A stretch of DNA of 64,000 bases, from assembly GCA_036873755.1 (NCBI GenBank), contig JAVTVY010006840.1, positions 124,001 to 188,000 of the forward strand, in the 5' to 3' direction. Source of the DNA: Hanleya hanleyi. Its lineage: Eukaryota > Mollusca > Polyplacophora > Lepidopleurida > Hanleyidae. The translations under genes and the position numbers were made by a program. Below the pieces are notes generated by a model. The model saw only the letters and a list, made by a program, of their open reading frames with translations, had not been told where the DNA came from and did not search any database. Of this stretch, positions 21,874-34,712 are shown one piece after another (the first letter of the stretch is position 1; each line of letters starts with the position of its first letter).

Positions 21874-22639
21874 CAATGTCGTTTTGAAGATAATCCATTT
21901 CATCTCTGTAAACAGGAAGATACTATATTTCAAAGAAAGCGGTACTATCTCTCAGATACTATCAGAATCAGTAACTAACCACTGACCAGTTCATATGAAG
22001 TGACTAAAATCTTGACGAGTTGTTTTTGTTCCGAAAGCTACAATGTCTCACGACTTTTCGAGACTGGTGGACCCAACGAAAGCTGTGACGGTACTTGTCC
22101 AGTAAATTGTTATCGTCAACGAATTTTGATGGATAACAGAAAATTTCCGAAATAAACCGCTGACATATGTCATTATGCCTGTATGCTTGTGTTATTTATT
22201 GTTGTCCAATGTTGCATTTATGTTCTGCGCTGAATCTTTCCTAGTTGCTATAACCAATTCATCCCGAGCATAATTTGCGAATGTCAGAATAAAATCAATA
22301 AATACCAGCAATATCGTCTCTCTCACATTTGTCAAACGAATTGGGCGCGTGTAATCAATTATATACATGAGTTGGTACTGGGTCACTGCTAAGTTACGCG
22401 TATATAGACCTAGAACCTAGTCAGTCATGCGAGACTATACATTTGATGCTCACAAATCTCAATTTCTAATATCAGAAAAGCTATTGGATCTTATTCAGAT
22501 TAAGCCGGTGTTATATGGTCACGTCATCCAAGGTGTCAACATGAAAAGCTACAGTAATAGCTTGGCTGAGAAGCACCAAATGCATTAATTATTTCGCCCA
22601 GAGGTGGAACAGCATTATATTGTCGTAAAGAGATTGATG

Positions 22640-22857
22640 TATGGTGCATTCTTGAAATCACAGCACTGGAAATGGCGCGAAAAAACCTAGCAGAGCTCAT
22701 GGTCTGCGCGAAAAGTCCTAAAATTCGTAGCATTCTTGACGCATTCCTATTCCTGAAGTCCGTAACAATTGGCATCGGGGTGACTTGGACGGGAAAAAAT
22801 AGAGCTGATTTAGAAAACGAAAATATTTTGTATCGAACAGTGTGGCAGCAGATGTAA
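22640..22857 (+). pseudogene. WQQM coding remnant, unit I second copy
   Basis: Open over its last part with the words RKNLAELMVCAK and NRADLENENILYRTVWQQM then TAA. Compared with 38307-38504 the middle is replaced by a duplicated piece (GTAGCATTC / GAAGTCCGTA words repeated), which unit II shares at 33690-33770. Decayed and not recognised. Confidence 0.4.
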
Positions 22858-23105
22858 CTAATTCACCGAGAAAAAGAGGGCAAGTGGAATTGACGAGGGA
22901 CTCTGAATGTGTTGTTTAATGTACTGATTTGAGGCCATAGAAAGCAGTTCCCGGACGATGTTGATATTAAGATTGGCTTTGATTCATTTCACTGAATTTG
23001 GAGAAATCTAAGCCAAATTCTAAACATCCCAATATCCCAGTGCTTCCCAAGAAGGCATTTATTACTCTAGAGAGTGTTGCGCCTTCTTTAAGTCTAATTG
23101 TAATA

Positions 23106-23225
23106 TTGTCCCATGTGGATAGCAAAATTTCAGAAAGGCGTATACATATATCGCCTGGGAGCATTCGCTAGATCCTGTGCAGACGCCACAGAATATTACC
23201 GCAGAAACTTGATATATAGGTTGGC
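23106..23225 (+). pseudogene. Decayed reverse-transcriptase C-terminal fragment
   Basis: Matches part of the intact ORF at 30705-31379: the words SNIPVGRAYGVYISRL and AFARSC of that ORF are seen here as a degraded run containing KGVYIYRLGAFARSC. It is followed by loss of similarity near 23225. Part of the same block survives at 34076-34340. Confidence 0.6.
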
Positions 23226-25371
23226 GGTACGATCCGAAATCTTGATCAACGAAGTCTCCGGTCTATCTCTTTCTCCCCTTCTCTGTATTTATTTGCACAT
23301 GTTATCGATACACACGAGTTTATTGGTTCATACTCCATGTAACAATCACGAGACAATGTGAACAATAGCCAAGTCTGGTGACAACACTATGTCTAGACTT
23401 GAGCCTTCCAGCTTCAAAAAGACCTAGACAATAGCTTCCTGTGTGAAGTATATACTGGTTTATTTCTTCTGCGCAATTGTTCCACACATCATCGCTTCTT
23501 GCGCACTACTCTGGCTTCGTTCCCTGAGCATCACTTTGTTGGTTTTGCACATTGTTGTGACCACCTCTTCATTGGCACTTCAATATCACAGACTATTACA
23601 CGTATCTGAATCGAGAGATGTCACTCTCATTCTAAGCTCATGAAACAACTTATCCAACGATCCTTGAATCTAGCCGCTACCGGGTGAGTAATTCACTGCC
23701 GACTTTCTATCAAAATGTCAAAAAGTCCGTTGTGGAAGAGACGTCTGACAAAAAAAAATCTATACACTTGTACCTGACGATTTTTTGTCCCAGAGAAGCT
23801 GCACTTTGCATGCTGCTTCTTGATATCGACATTTGGACCCTTCTTAGACATTATCCATTCAGAATGACTTGCTCTCTGATCGATTATTCTGTCCGACGAG
23901 AAATGAAAACGGGCATTCTACAACGACATATATTCTCCATTAAATCTAGGCAAAAAGCGCAATACTGAGAAGCCGATAGCTCGAAATGCTGACTGGTAAT
24001 GCAGCCTATTGATCATTCAACTGCAGTGATGTGCCAAAACATTCCCACTCTCGACACAATAAACAACGATTGCAGAAAATGTTTGGGAGAGAGTGGGAGT
24101 TCAGAGCCATCAGACTATATCGAAAAATGTACATTTACGGCAATCTTTAAAAAATCTGTACCTGGCTGATTCCCTAATTGAATTGCGAGTTTCTTTCGCC
24201 AGATAGTAAATTATTTCTAACTCAACAAGCTGAAAAATTTCTTGACAAGGATCGCCCGTCGAAATGATAGGCTATGCACGCGTGTAGAAATGTAGCGATG
24301 ACTTCAAATTCATTCATCCTATCAATTGTATACATTTTCGAACAAATTTAAATATGTAAAACAAAATGAAATAACATTTGTTGATCTTATATTTGTCATT
24401 CTGCAAGAATCCAACAAAATGACGAGACGGTTACAGAGGCGAACGTTGATCGGCAGGCTGACGATATGAATGACGAAGAATGAAAAATTCAATTCAGGGA
24501 TTGAGAAAAGCGCATGTAAATTCGAAATGACGAAACAGGCGGGATATGATGTATCCGATACGATCCGACAACTTGGTCGCCCTCTCTCTCTGCATTAATG
24601 ACAGGAACTTCTATACCCACAACTCTAGTTCTTCTGATCATCAGCCAGTCGCTCCTGTGCATTGGTCTAATTACTTTTTCACTGGCACTCCAAAAGTACG
24701 GATAATTCAGAGCATCCGAATCGGGAAATGTCACTCCTATTTTAAGCTCATGAATCAACTTATCCAACGATCCTTGAACGTAGACGCCACCTGATTAGTA
24801 ATTTACGGCTGATTCCCCATTAGAATGTAATCTCACGCGTCAAATTACATTGTGGAGGGAACGTCTGACAAAAGAACTATACACTTGTAACTGTTGCTTT
24901 TTTGTCTTGCGCTTCCAGATTTGCTTGTTGCTTCTTGATATCGACATTTGGATCTTCTTAAGGCATTATCCATATAGAATGGCTATGGCGTTTTGTTTTT
25001 TTGCTGTGTGATCGATCCTTCTGTCGGGCGAGAAATGGAACTCTGCATTCTACAACGACATATATTCTCCATTAAATCTAGACAAAAAGCGCAATAATGA
25101 AAAGTCGATAGCTAGAAATGCTGACTGATGATGCAACCCATTCATCATTCAACTGTATGCTGTGTCAAAACAATATCCAGTCTTGATACACTTGAACCCT
25201 GTCTTGTCTGGGGGAAGGGGGGAAATGGATGCTATCGCCACTGGCCGAGAGGGAACCGTGATGAACTATAGCAGTCTCACACCATTACATTCTTAACGCT
25301 CCGTCCATTATAATATGTTCTTCATCCGACGGCGGAATTAAACTTTATTTACACAATATTCACAATATATA

Positions 25372-25430
25372 ATAAACCCTGTATGTTATTATTAAACCCT
25401 GTATGTTATTATTAAACCCTGTATGTTTCG
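25372..25430. repeat. 20-bp tandem repeat, 3 units (unit II)
   Basis: Same ATTAAACCCTGTATGTTATT unit as at 16082-16160, about three copies. Confidence 0.9.
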
Positions 25431-28400
25431 GTTTGATTTCACAATGGTACACCTGTTACTCTTAATGTTACAATACGATTGTTTAAACTGGAAATGCAAG
25501 GTAAACAAATTGCATTTGACAGTTTTTCATTAACTTCATTTGCGTGATATATAATCTGGGTTAATCCAGAATGGATAGTATACAAAGCTGGAATTAAGTT
25601 GCGTCTCTTGTGAAATTTCCCATATTTATCTCCTGAGTGGATCAAAGTTTATAGGAGCTTTAAACTAGCTGTCTGTCATGGGGTGTTTCAAGATTTTCGG
25701 ATTCGATGTTTTTTTCTGATTGTACCACTGTTTACTCTCCCTAGGGCACAATGTTATTAAAGAAAACTGCTCTGTTGATCACACAGACATTAGTTGTCCT
25801 ACAATAGAACGTTTGCGTTCATGGTCAGTACCGTAGGATGTATGTAGGATAATCCTCTTCCAGGGAGACTCTCGTACTTTGCCGATATTTTTGAGCTATC
25901 GATTTTTTTTATCTATCGATTTCATAATCGCAAGGAATTACGGATGCTCTTCCTCAAGCGAGAAGTGCTCATTACCATACGCTATAGCATGGTCTAATTG
26001 GCATATAATCATTGATCCATTCCTGATTTCTTGCAACCAATGAATAGCATGAAACGTTTGTTATCCTCTGTATACGGGAACCTCTTATTCTCATCGATTG
26101 TGAGTCAATATTAACCACGAGGTTATGTATATTTTAATTATATATTGAGAGAATACTTTTTCTGAAACCAGATTCGTTAACATACGTTAAATGCATGCAA
26201 AATCCTATGTACTTATATTCGCGGTTTCTCTAGTATAAATTGTTAATAGTTTTGAATGCGTGTTTATGATTAATATATGTTTAAGTTTCAAAACGTTTTG
26301 ATATACATCAGCGTAAACACGTTTAATTTTGAACACTTTTCTGAACGCGTACGTTTTTGAAACAACCCTGTATCATACATTCACAAAAATATTCAGAATT
26401 AAACATTTTCAGTGTATAAAAATAATTATCTCGGTGAGTCGGGCTACAGGATGAGTAAACGGCTCATACAACTATGACAGAGGAAGCACAGGGGCGGGCG
26501 GGGTTGGGTCATTAAAATGTGCATGATAGCAAGGTTTGTCATTTGTTTGGTTCGCGGTTATATATATAATGCTTTCGATTTTCGTTCTTCAATTGGTTTG
26601 TTACGGTACCCGTAAACTTTTGTTGCTGCTCCCTTGCCCCTTCTCGGAGACCAACAATGTCACGTGATATCATCATCATATAATTGTCCAACCTTCACAT
26701 GATCTCTACGTCGGCATTGTTTGGTTGGTGAAAACTGATTAAAAACATTGCGCGCACTGGCGACTTGGACTAAGACATGTTTTCGAAATATTAAACGAGC
26801 GAAATATTCACTTTAGATCTAGTTGAAATCTTCAGATATTCGAGTATTTTATCCATAGTCAGATTCGCTGAGAGTTGTTTGTTTGTTAAACATTGAAGCA
26901 GGGCTTGAAAAGGTCAGATCCGTTAGCTTGACGATGAGCAAGCGGTCCTTTGATTCATTCGTTTCCCGTTTCGGTTATCGACAGTGGTATGAAATAAGTA
27001 CCTTAGACAAAAGGAGTTTGTAGTTCTTGTCCAACGTTTCTCACTAATGATACTTCATATACCGATATTATCGAAGATCAGGATTCAGAGCTGAGTAAGC
27101 AACGGATATGGAATATTCTGATGTCGACAATATGTTCTAATTGTAATGAGGCCAATTTTAGCCGTTCGAACATAGAACGCATGATTCTCAGCTATTTGAT
27201 CTATCCCTATAATAATCTATAATTTCCATGTCATTTACCTATGTTCTCAGTTGAAATACCAGATGATTGATGAATCAATATCTACTATATTAATTTAATG
27301 ATCAGGTTCGACGTTTAGCATTGATGAACAACGATCTGGGCAAACTCTGTGGCCTCGTTCTAACAACACTGAATCTTTCACCTGATTGAAAGAAAACAGA
27401 AATGATAGGACATTTAGTCGATGGTCATCCGTCCACTGTCTTCACTTTTGATTATATTTGAAGATATGCGCACTATTGTATAATTTGAAGCAGTCGCCCA
27501 CTCAACATAGCAGACGTTTTTTCACGAACTTCAAGCCTTAGGAAGCATGTTAAAATGTGGACCGTTCTTTTTGCATTTCGACGTGAAAAACACTCGCTGT
27601 GCGTAAGAACGTTCCATCATCCAGGAACGACCGGTCCCAATATGGACGGTCCTTCAGTATGGGCCGTTCTGCTGTGGAGACCGGTCCTTTTTGGACGTGG
27701 TCATTATTGTATTCTGGACTGTACCCTTCTCGGCTTAGACTTTAAGTTTCAGAACGTTCAATATCCATTGTGAAGTTATATATGTCGCGTTGCTTGATAT
27801 GAAGGTTCGTTGGAAACGATTCGCTGTTTATCATTTTCTAATAACCTGCCCTGGGGTCAATTAACAAAAAGTACGATATTTTAAAACCAGGATTTCTTAG
27901 CTGCTTCCGCAGAATTCCGAAATAAAATGTTACACACCGACTGCTTTTATTTGGCTTCACTCTGGTGTTGGTGAGTGAAAATGTGACCTCGGTTTGGTCT
28001 TTTTTTACGTCGTAAATACAATTGTATTCTTTAATTTCCTCTCATTTTTATATCCCAGAGAACAGAAAAGGCGAGTCAAGTTTCTGTTACTGAAAGACTT
28101 AAACCGGTTTAGCAATAACATGAAGAGAGAATGTAATAGCGACGGTGGGTCGAGCATCTCGTGTCGGATGAACACCTAAGAAATCTCATCCTATATAGTC
28201 GGGGTCCGAAAATGCACATGGTGATACGTAATCATCCTAATCGAGATGAGATACGATATATCATATTATAGGGAAATACAGGCGAGATTAAAAAAAAATA
28301 TGTATCTTTTACAAATAAAATACAAACATATATTGCGGCTGATAGGCTTCTGAAGTTGTAATATACAGATCCGAAGTCAATAACCGACGATATATACGCA

Positions 28401-29689
28401 GCTATGAGAACTGACGTGCGTTTAGCGAAATTTAAAGCCGGTCGTGGATGAGAAATATAAAATAAGTCGGACCCGTCTAAATTGGTCGGAGAACAATTTT
28501 ATTTTGACCGCGGTCGAAAACTAGTTTTAAAACGGTCCAAAAGGACCTGGCCGCCGTGAACATTCGGCCGCGCCGATGAAAAAAATTGACTACATCACGT
28601 CACAATCGGACCCGTCATACAGTCCAAATTTTGACATGCTCCCTTAAAGCGTCGCGACCACGAGAAGTCCTCGGCTATTTGAGTTCTCTATGTTTTTATC
28701 TACTTAACATAATATGAATAATGATATGCGATTGCGTACTTTATTTAATTCGTAGGCTTCAGCGGCCATATTTGACCACAATTGGAGAAAATATTAATCA
28801 AAAGACTAAAGCGTATGTTTAACTGAGATAACGGAGAAGACCTCTCGAGTGTCTATGATGGTTATTTGACGATTTATCGTTTGGTTTGAAAATGCTTCCA
28901 GTAACTACATCGGGATTTTTCATCAGCTTATAAACAAATAATCTAATATCCATAACAATTGGTTTGGTTACTCGTTCCCAACTAACAATGCGTCTCAAAG
29001 AACTTACTCTCCGGGTTTGAGAATACGGCGAGTAAGGGACGTAGAACATATAAGTGATCTTTCCGACTTTTGCATCCGTGGGCACTCATCTCTACAGTGG
29101 GTGACCATCGTTTCTTTCTTCATGCTGTCGTAGAGAGGTGCGCCCCGCCTAGCAACACCTAGAACGATATAGAGCTGAAATATCCCCCCATTAAAATCCT
29201 CCCTCCATTCCAGCCCGAATTCTTAATGTGCGTCTCGTTCATTCAAAGTCCCATCCCAATCTGGCAATCTCAGTGCATGCACGAAGATTGCCGAAGTTCC
29301 AGCTTCGGGCCTAAACCGGTTTGGAGAAGTTATTTCGGAACCAGCCCGGATGAGGCAATCTCCTGGCATGTACGATTTATTTCGTCGTAACAGGGCTAGC
29401 AGTTTGGAGCGTAAAGCTACCTCTGCAACAATGCAATGAATGACTCGGTCTAATCAGAGTAGATCTGATAAAGATTTGCGTATAGTCTATCATCTTAAAA
29501 CATCCAAAGGGATGGGTTCTATATCTGACCCCAAAAAACGCATCAATTTCCCTAATTAAATTCAACATTAAACGGGTGATGGAAAACGATGCACCTGCAT
29601 TTCTAAGATTATTAAAATTAAGGGGTTTACATTCTACGACTGTTGTTCTCCAAATGTATTATTGTACAAATGTACTAGTTGGGACGAAG

Positions 29690-29891
29690 AGAACTTTATT
29701 GCCGTGAAGAGATTGATGCGTGGTGCGTTCTTGAAGTCCCAGCGCCGGAAAAGCGCGGAAACAAATTCGCAGGGACATAATGCTCTCCAGAAATCCGCAA
29801 CAAATGGCAGCGGGGCGAATTAGACACACAAAATAGGACTGAACTAGAAAAGGAAGATATATTGTACCCAACAATGTGGCAGAAGATGTAA
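29690..29891 (+). pseudogene. WQQM coding remnant, unit II first copy
   Basis: C-terminus EIRNKWQRGELDTQNR ... EDILYPTMWQKM then TAA at 29889-29891. One base is missing in the NALPEI region (CTCTCCAG against CCCTTCCAG at 38393), which breaks the frame upstream. Confidence 0.45.
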
Positions 29892-30359
29892 CTAATTCAC
29901 CGAGAAAAGAGGGCTAGTGGAAGCGATCAGTCTAAAATCTCGATTCTTGATATAAGGCATCGATCACCCTCTTAGGGGGCTCTAATTGTGTTGTTTAATA
30001 TACTGATTTGAGGCCATAGAAAGTAGTTCTCGACTGATGTTGATGTCAAGATTGGATAAATGTAAGCGGAGTTCTAAATATCACCAGAATGCATTTATAA
30101 CACTGAAGAGTACTGTGTCGGGTATCTTTTAGGTCTCGTTCCACTATTGCCCCACACAATAATATGATATTGTGGCGTGTGAAGGGTACGTTGGCCTATA
30201 GAGGACATCGATTTCTGATTTTTCGGGTATTTTCTCCATTTTTCACCTATTTTCTACAAATATTTTCTAGTTTATCACAGATTGTCTGCAGATTTCTCGA
30301 CGTCCTAGTAACGTCCTCACAATTTCTTCCTTCTTTTTGCTTTGAAATGTTTGCAAGGT

Positions 30360-30574
30360 GGTGGAAACCTTTCCATCGTGGGGTAAACGTTTCAACCACA
30401 GTAGAAATTTTTCACCTCTTTTGAAAGATTTCCACCGTGGTTGAAACGTTTGCATCGTGGTTGAAAGGTTCCCAATGCGTTGAAAACGTTTACATCGCTT
30501 TGGAAACATTTACACCTCGGTCAAAACATTTACCTCGCGGGAGAAAACTTTCCACCGTGGTGTAAACGTTCCAA
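30360..30574. repeat. 20-bp palindromic minisatellite (unit II)
   Basis: About 11 units, colinear with 21015-21248 but with a shortened third unit and several changed palindrome centres. Confidence 0.88.
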
Positions 30575-30677
30575 AAAAATAGTTTAGGTTTGTAGAGATG
30601 ACAGGTCTGTAGTGAATTTTTCATTTATTGCAAATTAAAGCGTTGAGTTTCAATTAATTGTTTTACACGTGCTGATC

Positions 30678-31787
30678 CTTTGTTTATAGAGTTGGGATGT
30701 TTCTTTGTTTATAGAGTTGCTTGAATTTCTCATTAAAAATATCTATGTGAAATTTGGCAACACAATATATCAGCAGCATATAGGTATTCCAATGGGTACT
30801 AATTGTGCACCCCTGTTGGCCGACCTGTATCTGTTCTCTTATGAATATGACTATATGCAGGCGCTTTCAAAAACCGATCCATTCAAAGCCCGTTCCTTCT
30901 CATTCACCAAACGCTATATAGACGATCTTCTCGCTGTGGATAATCGCTATATAAATGACGCAGTGAAGGATATATATCCACCTTCACTGGATTTGAAGGA
31001 AACTACAGATAGCCCTACAGGCACATCTTATTTAGATCTCTACCTCTATAAAAATGAAGCGGGCATTCTCTCTCGTCGACTTTATGACAAAAAAGATGAT
31101 TACAATTTCGACATCGTAAACTATCCCTTTCTGGATAGTAATATTCCAGTGGGACGTGCATATGGCGTATACATATCTCGCTTAGTAGCATTTGCTAGAT
31201 CCTGTGTTAAATGTGATGATTTTAATCAACGTCACAAAACATTGTTGCAGAAACTTATAAAACAGGGCTATTCCACCAAGCGCATCCACTCAAAGTTTCT
31301 CAAATTTGGCGATACATATCGCATGCTGATAGCAAAATACGAACGTAGCGTGCAAGATCTATGGCGCTGCGTTTCGTAACTTGTGTCTAATTCCGCTTAA
31401 CCTGGGGCTAGGGGCCGTATGAACCCATGTACTTCAAGATCCTCATGGTACTCATATGAACAGGCACAATCAAAGCGTGACTGAGATACATCTTTTTTTT
31501 AGATGACGACTCTATAACGAATATTATGGATTAAGAATACTGATCAGCGATACGGATTTGATATTTTTGGAACAACATGATGTCTTGCCGGCATCATTGA
31601 AAACTGTTGACCGCTTCTCTCGTGCAGGAAACAAGCCTATGTTTATGTATACTATGATTGTCTTTTTGAATTTGGTGCTAATACTGTTATGTGGAAAATG
31701 GAATAGGTCTTTGGATTATGGACGCGGATATTCTCTAATGGACGACGGCTGGATTATGAATGACGGACTAGACGCTTGTAACCTACA
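30678..31787 (+). mobile_element. Truncated retroelement insertion carrying a reverse transcriptase
   Basis: Units I (about 21350) and III (about 39370) are continuous from the words GCTGATC/ACTGATC to CCTACATG, whereas unit II has about 1.1 kb inserted there. The insert opens with a short duplication (TTTGTTTATAGAGTTG twice, about 30680 and 30704), contains the reverse-transcriptase ORF, then a 3' region with GGGGCTAGGGGCCGT and a final TGGATTATGGACGCGGATTC-like segment. Related 3' ends are seen at 34650-34700 and 44690-44795. No clear target duplication was found. Confidence 0.75.
30705..31379 (+). CDS. Reverse transcriptase, C-terminal two-thirds (Penelope-like or related, truncated)
   Basis: A 224-codon frame, the longest in the window. 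It shows RT motif B (IGIPMGTNCAPLLADL, residues 26-41), motif C YIDD (71-74) within SFTKRYIDDLL, a YLDLYL strand at about 107, and the family's typical C-terminal block with RRLYDKKDDYNFDIV, NYPFLDSNIPVG and AYGVYISRLVAFARSC. The motif A catalytic aspartate should lie upstream of residue 1 and is missing, so the product cannot be a complete polymerase. The first ATG is not a natural start: the element is cut at its 5' side. This RT family is common as dispersed copies in mollusc and other animal genomes; I lean to Penelope-like elements but cannot place it firmly. No GIY-YIG endonuclease is seen. The open frame among decayed relatives (23106, 34076) suggests a young insertion. Confidence 0.88.
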   Translation: MFIELLEFLIKNIYVKFGNTIYQQHIGIPMGTNCAPLLADLYLFSYEYDYMQALSKTDPFKARSFSFTKRYIDDLLAVDNRYINDAVKDIYPPSLDLKETTDSPTGTSYLDLYLYKNEAGILSRRLYDKKDDYNFDIVNYPFLDSNIPVGRAYGVYISRLVAFARSCVKCDDFNQRHKTLLQKLIKQGYSTKRIHSKFLKFGDTYRMLIAKYERSVQDLWRCVS

Positions 31788-32073
31788 TGTAGTTTTGATA
31801 CCCTTACTATCATTCGATGCAAGTTTGGGAACACAAAAATTTAACCTGTCGTAATTGTCTGTCATAGCACGAATTCCCCTTAAATCGTTCCACTGTTTAG
31901 AAAAAGTCCCCCGTAATTAGAACCGCCCAATCAAATGTTGTACAGCTACTGGTGTCGATGACTGTTAGAGTCGTCTATCTTGAATATAGTGTATGAAATT
32001 CATCGGAGTTGTAATAAACGCTTGGCGACTCCATGTGATAGGTCCGTACAGTTTCAATTCATTATCGTACTGA

Positions 32074-32284
32074 GAGTGAGTGAGTGAATCCGGTTTAAAG
32101 TCGCTTTCAACATTTTTCCAGCTACATCACGACGAGAAGGGAAGGGAGTGGGGGGGGGGGGGTCGGAGGTACCTATTTGTTACAGAGCAGATCTAATGCT
32201 GCCATTTTATAGTGCTGTCCCACTGAAATATCCTGCCGTAGGCAGACATGACACCCCGCTCAGTCACATTATACTGACACCGAG
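32074..32284 (-). mobile_element. SINE, 5'-truncated (unit II)
   Basis: Same element and same insertion site as 21653-21873. The right flank copy CATTATCGTTTTGA (32285-32298) is intact and the left copy (32060-32073) has two changes. It was therefore inherited by duplication and not independently inserted. Confidence 0.88.
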
Positions 32285-33689
32285 CATTATCGTTTTGAAG
32301 AAAATATAGATTGCTGTCTTGTACTGAATTTGGAGTTGATAGATAATAGATTTCATCTCTGTAAACAGGAAGATACTATATAAACAGTAGCGAGAAGGAA
32401 CAAATCTAGGGACATGGGTCAATAGCGTGTAACTATACTTCAAAGAAAGCGGTACTATCTTACAGATATTATCAGAATCATTAACTAATCACTGACCAGT
32501 TGATATGAAGTACATGTATATAAAATCTCGAAGAGTTGTTTTCGTTCCGAAAGCTAGAATGTGTCACGATTTTTCCCGACTGTTGGGCCGAACGAAAGCT
32601 GTGACGGTACTTGCCCTATAAATGTTACCTTCAACGAATTTTGATGGATAACAAAAAAAACCCCGAAATAAACCACTGACCTATGTCATTGCCTGTATGC
32701 TGGTGTTATTTATTGTTGTCCAATATTGCATTTATGTTCTACGCTGAGTCTTTCCTAGTTGCTATAACCAATTCATCCAGAGCATAATTTGCGAATGTCA
32801 GAATAAAATCAATAAATACCAGTAATATCGTCTCTCTCACATTTGTCAAACGAATTGGGCGCGTGTAATCAATTATATACATGAGTTGGTACTGGGTCAC
32901 TGCCAAGTTACCCGAATATAGCAGAACCTAGTCAGTCATACGAGACTATACATTTGATGCTCACAAATCTCGTCGATTTCTATCTGATGGGCTCCTGGGA
33001 CTATAATATCAGAACAGCTATTCGATTTGTGTACCTAATTCAGATTAAGCCGGTGTTATATGGTCACGTCATCCAAGGTATCAACATGAACAGTTACAGT
33101 TATAGCTTGGCTGAGATATAGAAGCACCACAGACATCCCTGAATACCTCGTGATCCAAGTTAGTCGGTGAGCTACACCTCTATGATAGAGTTGAGAGAAT
33201 TTGGATATCCAGGGTGTCGACAGGGTGAACGTTTACAACAACAGAGTGGTTGAGAATCAGGAAAAGTACAGGATTGAAATGTTAAAAGAATTACCGTTCT
33301 CTCAAGTGACCGACCGGGAAGAGCGAGTTCTATCCGTCTCCTCTCAACAACGTGCTAACGAAGCATGACAATAATGTTTCTCTTGTGTCTGTTTATTTTA
33401 TAATTATGGCAAATAGCGACCGGAACGCTGTCAACAGAATATCCAGTCGGGCGGGTAAAAAAACTAAGCGTACGCTGAGCTTCTTCGGTTTGTTAAACAT
33501 TTATGCAGGGGTTGAAAAGATCAGGCCCGTTCGTTCGACGTTGCGCTAAACGTTTCGCTGATCCATTCGGTTCGATTCCCGATTCAAGTATCGACAGAGA
33601 TATCAGATAACCACCGGACTCAAAAAGAGCGAAAAATCCTTGGGTGTGACATTAAACCAAATCCCCCCCACCCTCCCCCCACCTAGAGT

Positions 33690-33823
33690 CCGTAGCATTC
33701 CTGAAGCATTCCTATTTCTGAAGTCCGTAGCGATTGGCAGCGGGGTGACCTGGACGCGAAAAAAATAGAGCTGATTTAGAAAAGGAAAATATTTTGTATC
33801 GAACAATGTGGCAGCAGATGTAA
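33690..33823 (+). pseudogene. WQQM coding remnant, unit II second copy
   Basis: Keeps NRADLEKENILYRTMWQQM and its TAA (33821-33823) behind the same rearranged middle as 22640-22857. The upstream part is lost; a C-rich run precedes it. Confidence 0.4.
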
Positions 33824-34075
33824 CTAAATCACCGAGAAAATGAGGGCGAGTGAAATCGATCAGTCCAAACTCTCGATTCTTGGCATACGGCATCGATCAC
33901 TCTAAGAGGAGGCTGTTGTTTAATGTACTGATTTGAGTTCATAGAAAGCAGTTCCCGGACGATGTTGATATCAAGATTGGCTTTGATTCATTTCACTGCC
34001 TTTGGAGAAATCTAATCCGAATTTTAAATATCCCAAGAAGGCATTTATTACGCTGGCGAGTGTTGTGTGTTCTTT

Positions 34076-34700
34076 AAATCTAATTGCAATATTGCCCCTT
34101 ATGGATAGCAATATTCCAGAAGGGCCTGCATGCGGCGTATACATATATCGCCTGCTAGCATTTACTAGATCCTGTGCAGACTGACGATATCAACGCCACA
34201 TAATATTACCGCAAAAAATTGTCAAACAGACCTGTACCACCAAACGCCTCCAAGCAAAGTTTTTCAAATTGTGTGATAAAAATCGTACACTGACGGAAAA
34301 ATAGGATCGTGCAGAGTGCAATATCTCTGGCGCTACTTCTCGTAACCTCTGTCTAATTTCGCTTAACCGGGTGCCAGGGGCAGTTTGAATATCATGCGTT
34401 TCACATTCCCGTGCGGTTTAAATGAACAGTTACAATCAAAGCGTGGCTGAGATACATACTCTGGAAACGACTTGGCATTCATTGCGATAAAGAATAATGG
34501 TCAGTGATTAAGAATTTATGTGTAGAATAATTATCAGGTCTTGCTGACATCATTGACAACTGTTGACCGATTCCTTCTAGTAGGAAGCCGTCTTTATATT
34601 ATTTTTATTTCATACACAATTGGAATTGGTGCTAACTGTCATACGAAAGTTCTTTATGGACGACGACTGAATATTGAACGTCCGATCTGACGCTTTCTAT
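34076..34700 (+). pseudogene. Decayed copy of the reverse-transcriptase element
   Basis: Aligns with the last third of the ORF at 30705-31379 (MDSNIPEGPACGVYIYRLLA, then frameshifts) and continues through the same 3' region to a final CTTTATGGACGACGACTGAA segment. Many stops and indels show it is old. Confidence 0.7.
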
Positions 34701-34712
34701 TAATATGCTGTA

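Larger units (their letters stand above)
12050..23260 (+). repeat. 11-kb tandem unit I
   Basis: First of three head-to-tail units. Anchors shared with unit II are: ATTACACGTATCTGAATCGA (12355; 23597), the CCCTGTATG repeats (16086; 25376), GACCGTTCTTTTTGCATTTC (about 18338; 27558), GCGCCGGAAAAGCGCGG (20143; 29742) and the word GTCAAACGAATTGGGCGCG near the end (about 22331; 32847). Offsets of 9.2-11.2 kb drift because II lacks about 1.9 kb corresponding to about 13060-14940 and has a 1.1-kb reverse-transcriptase insertion. Unit I contains a TTAA element, a SINE, a 20-bp minisatellite and two WQQM coding remnants. Confidence 0.85.
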
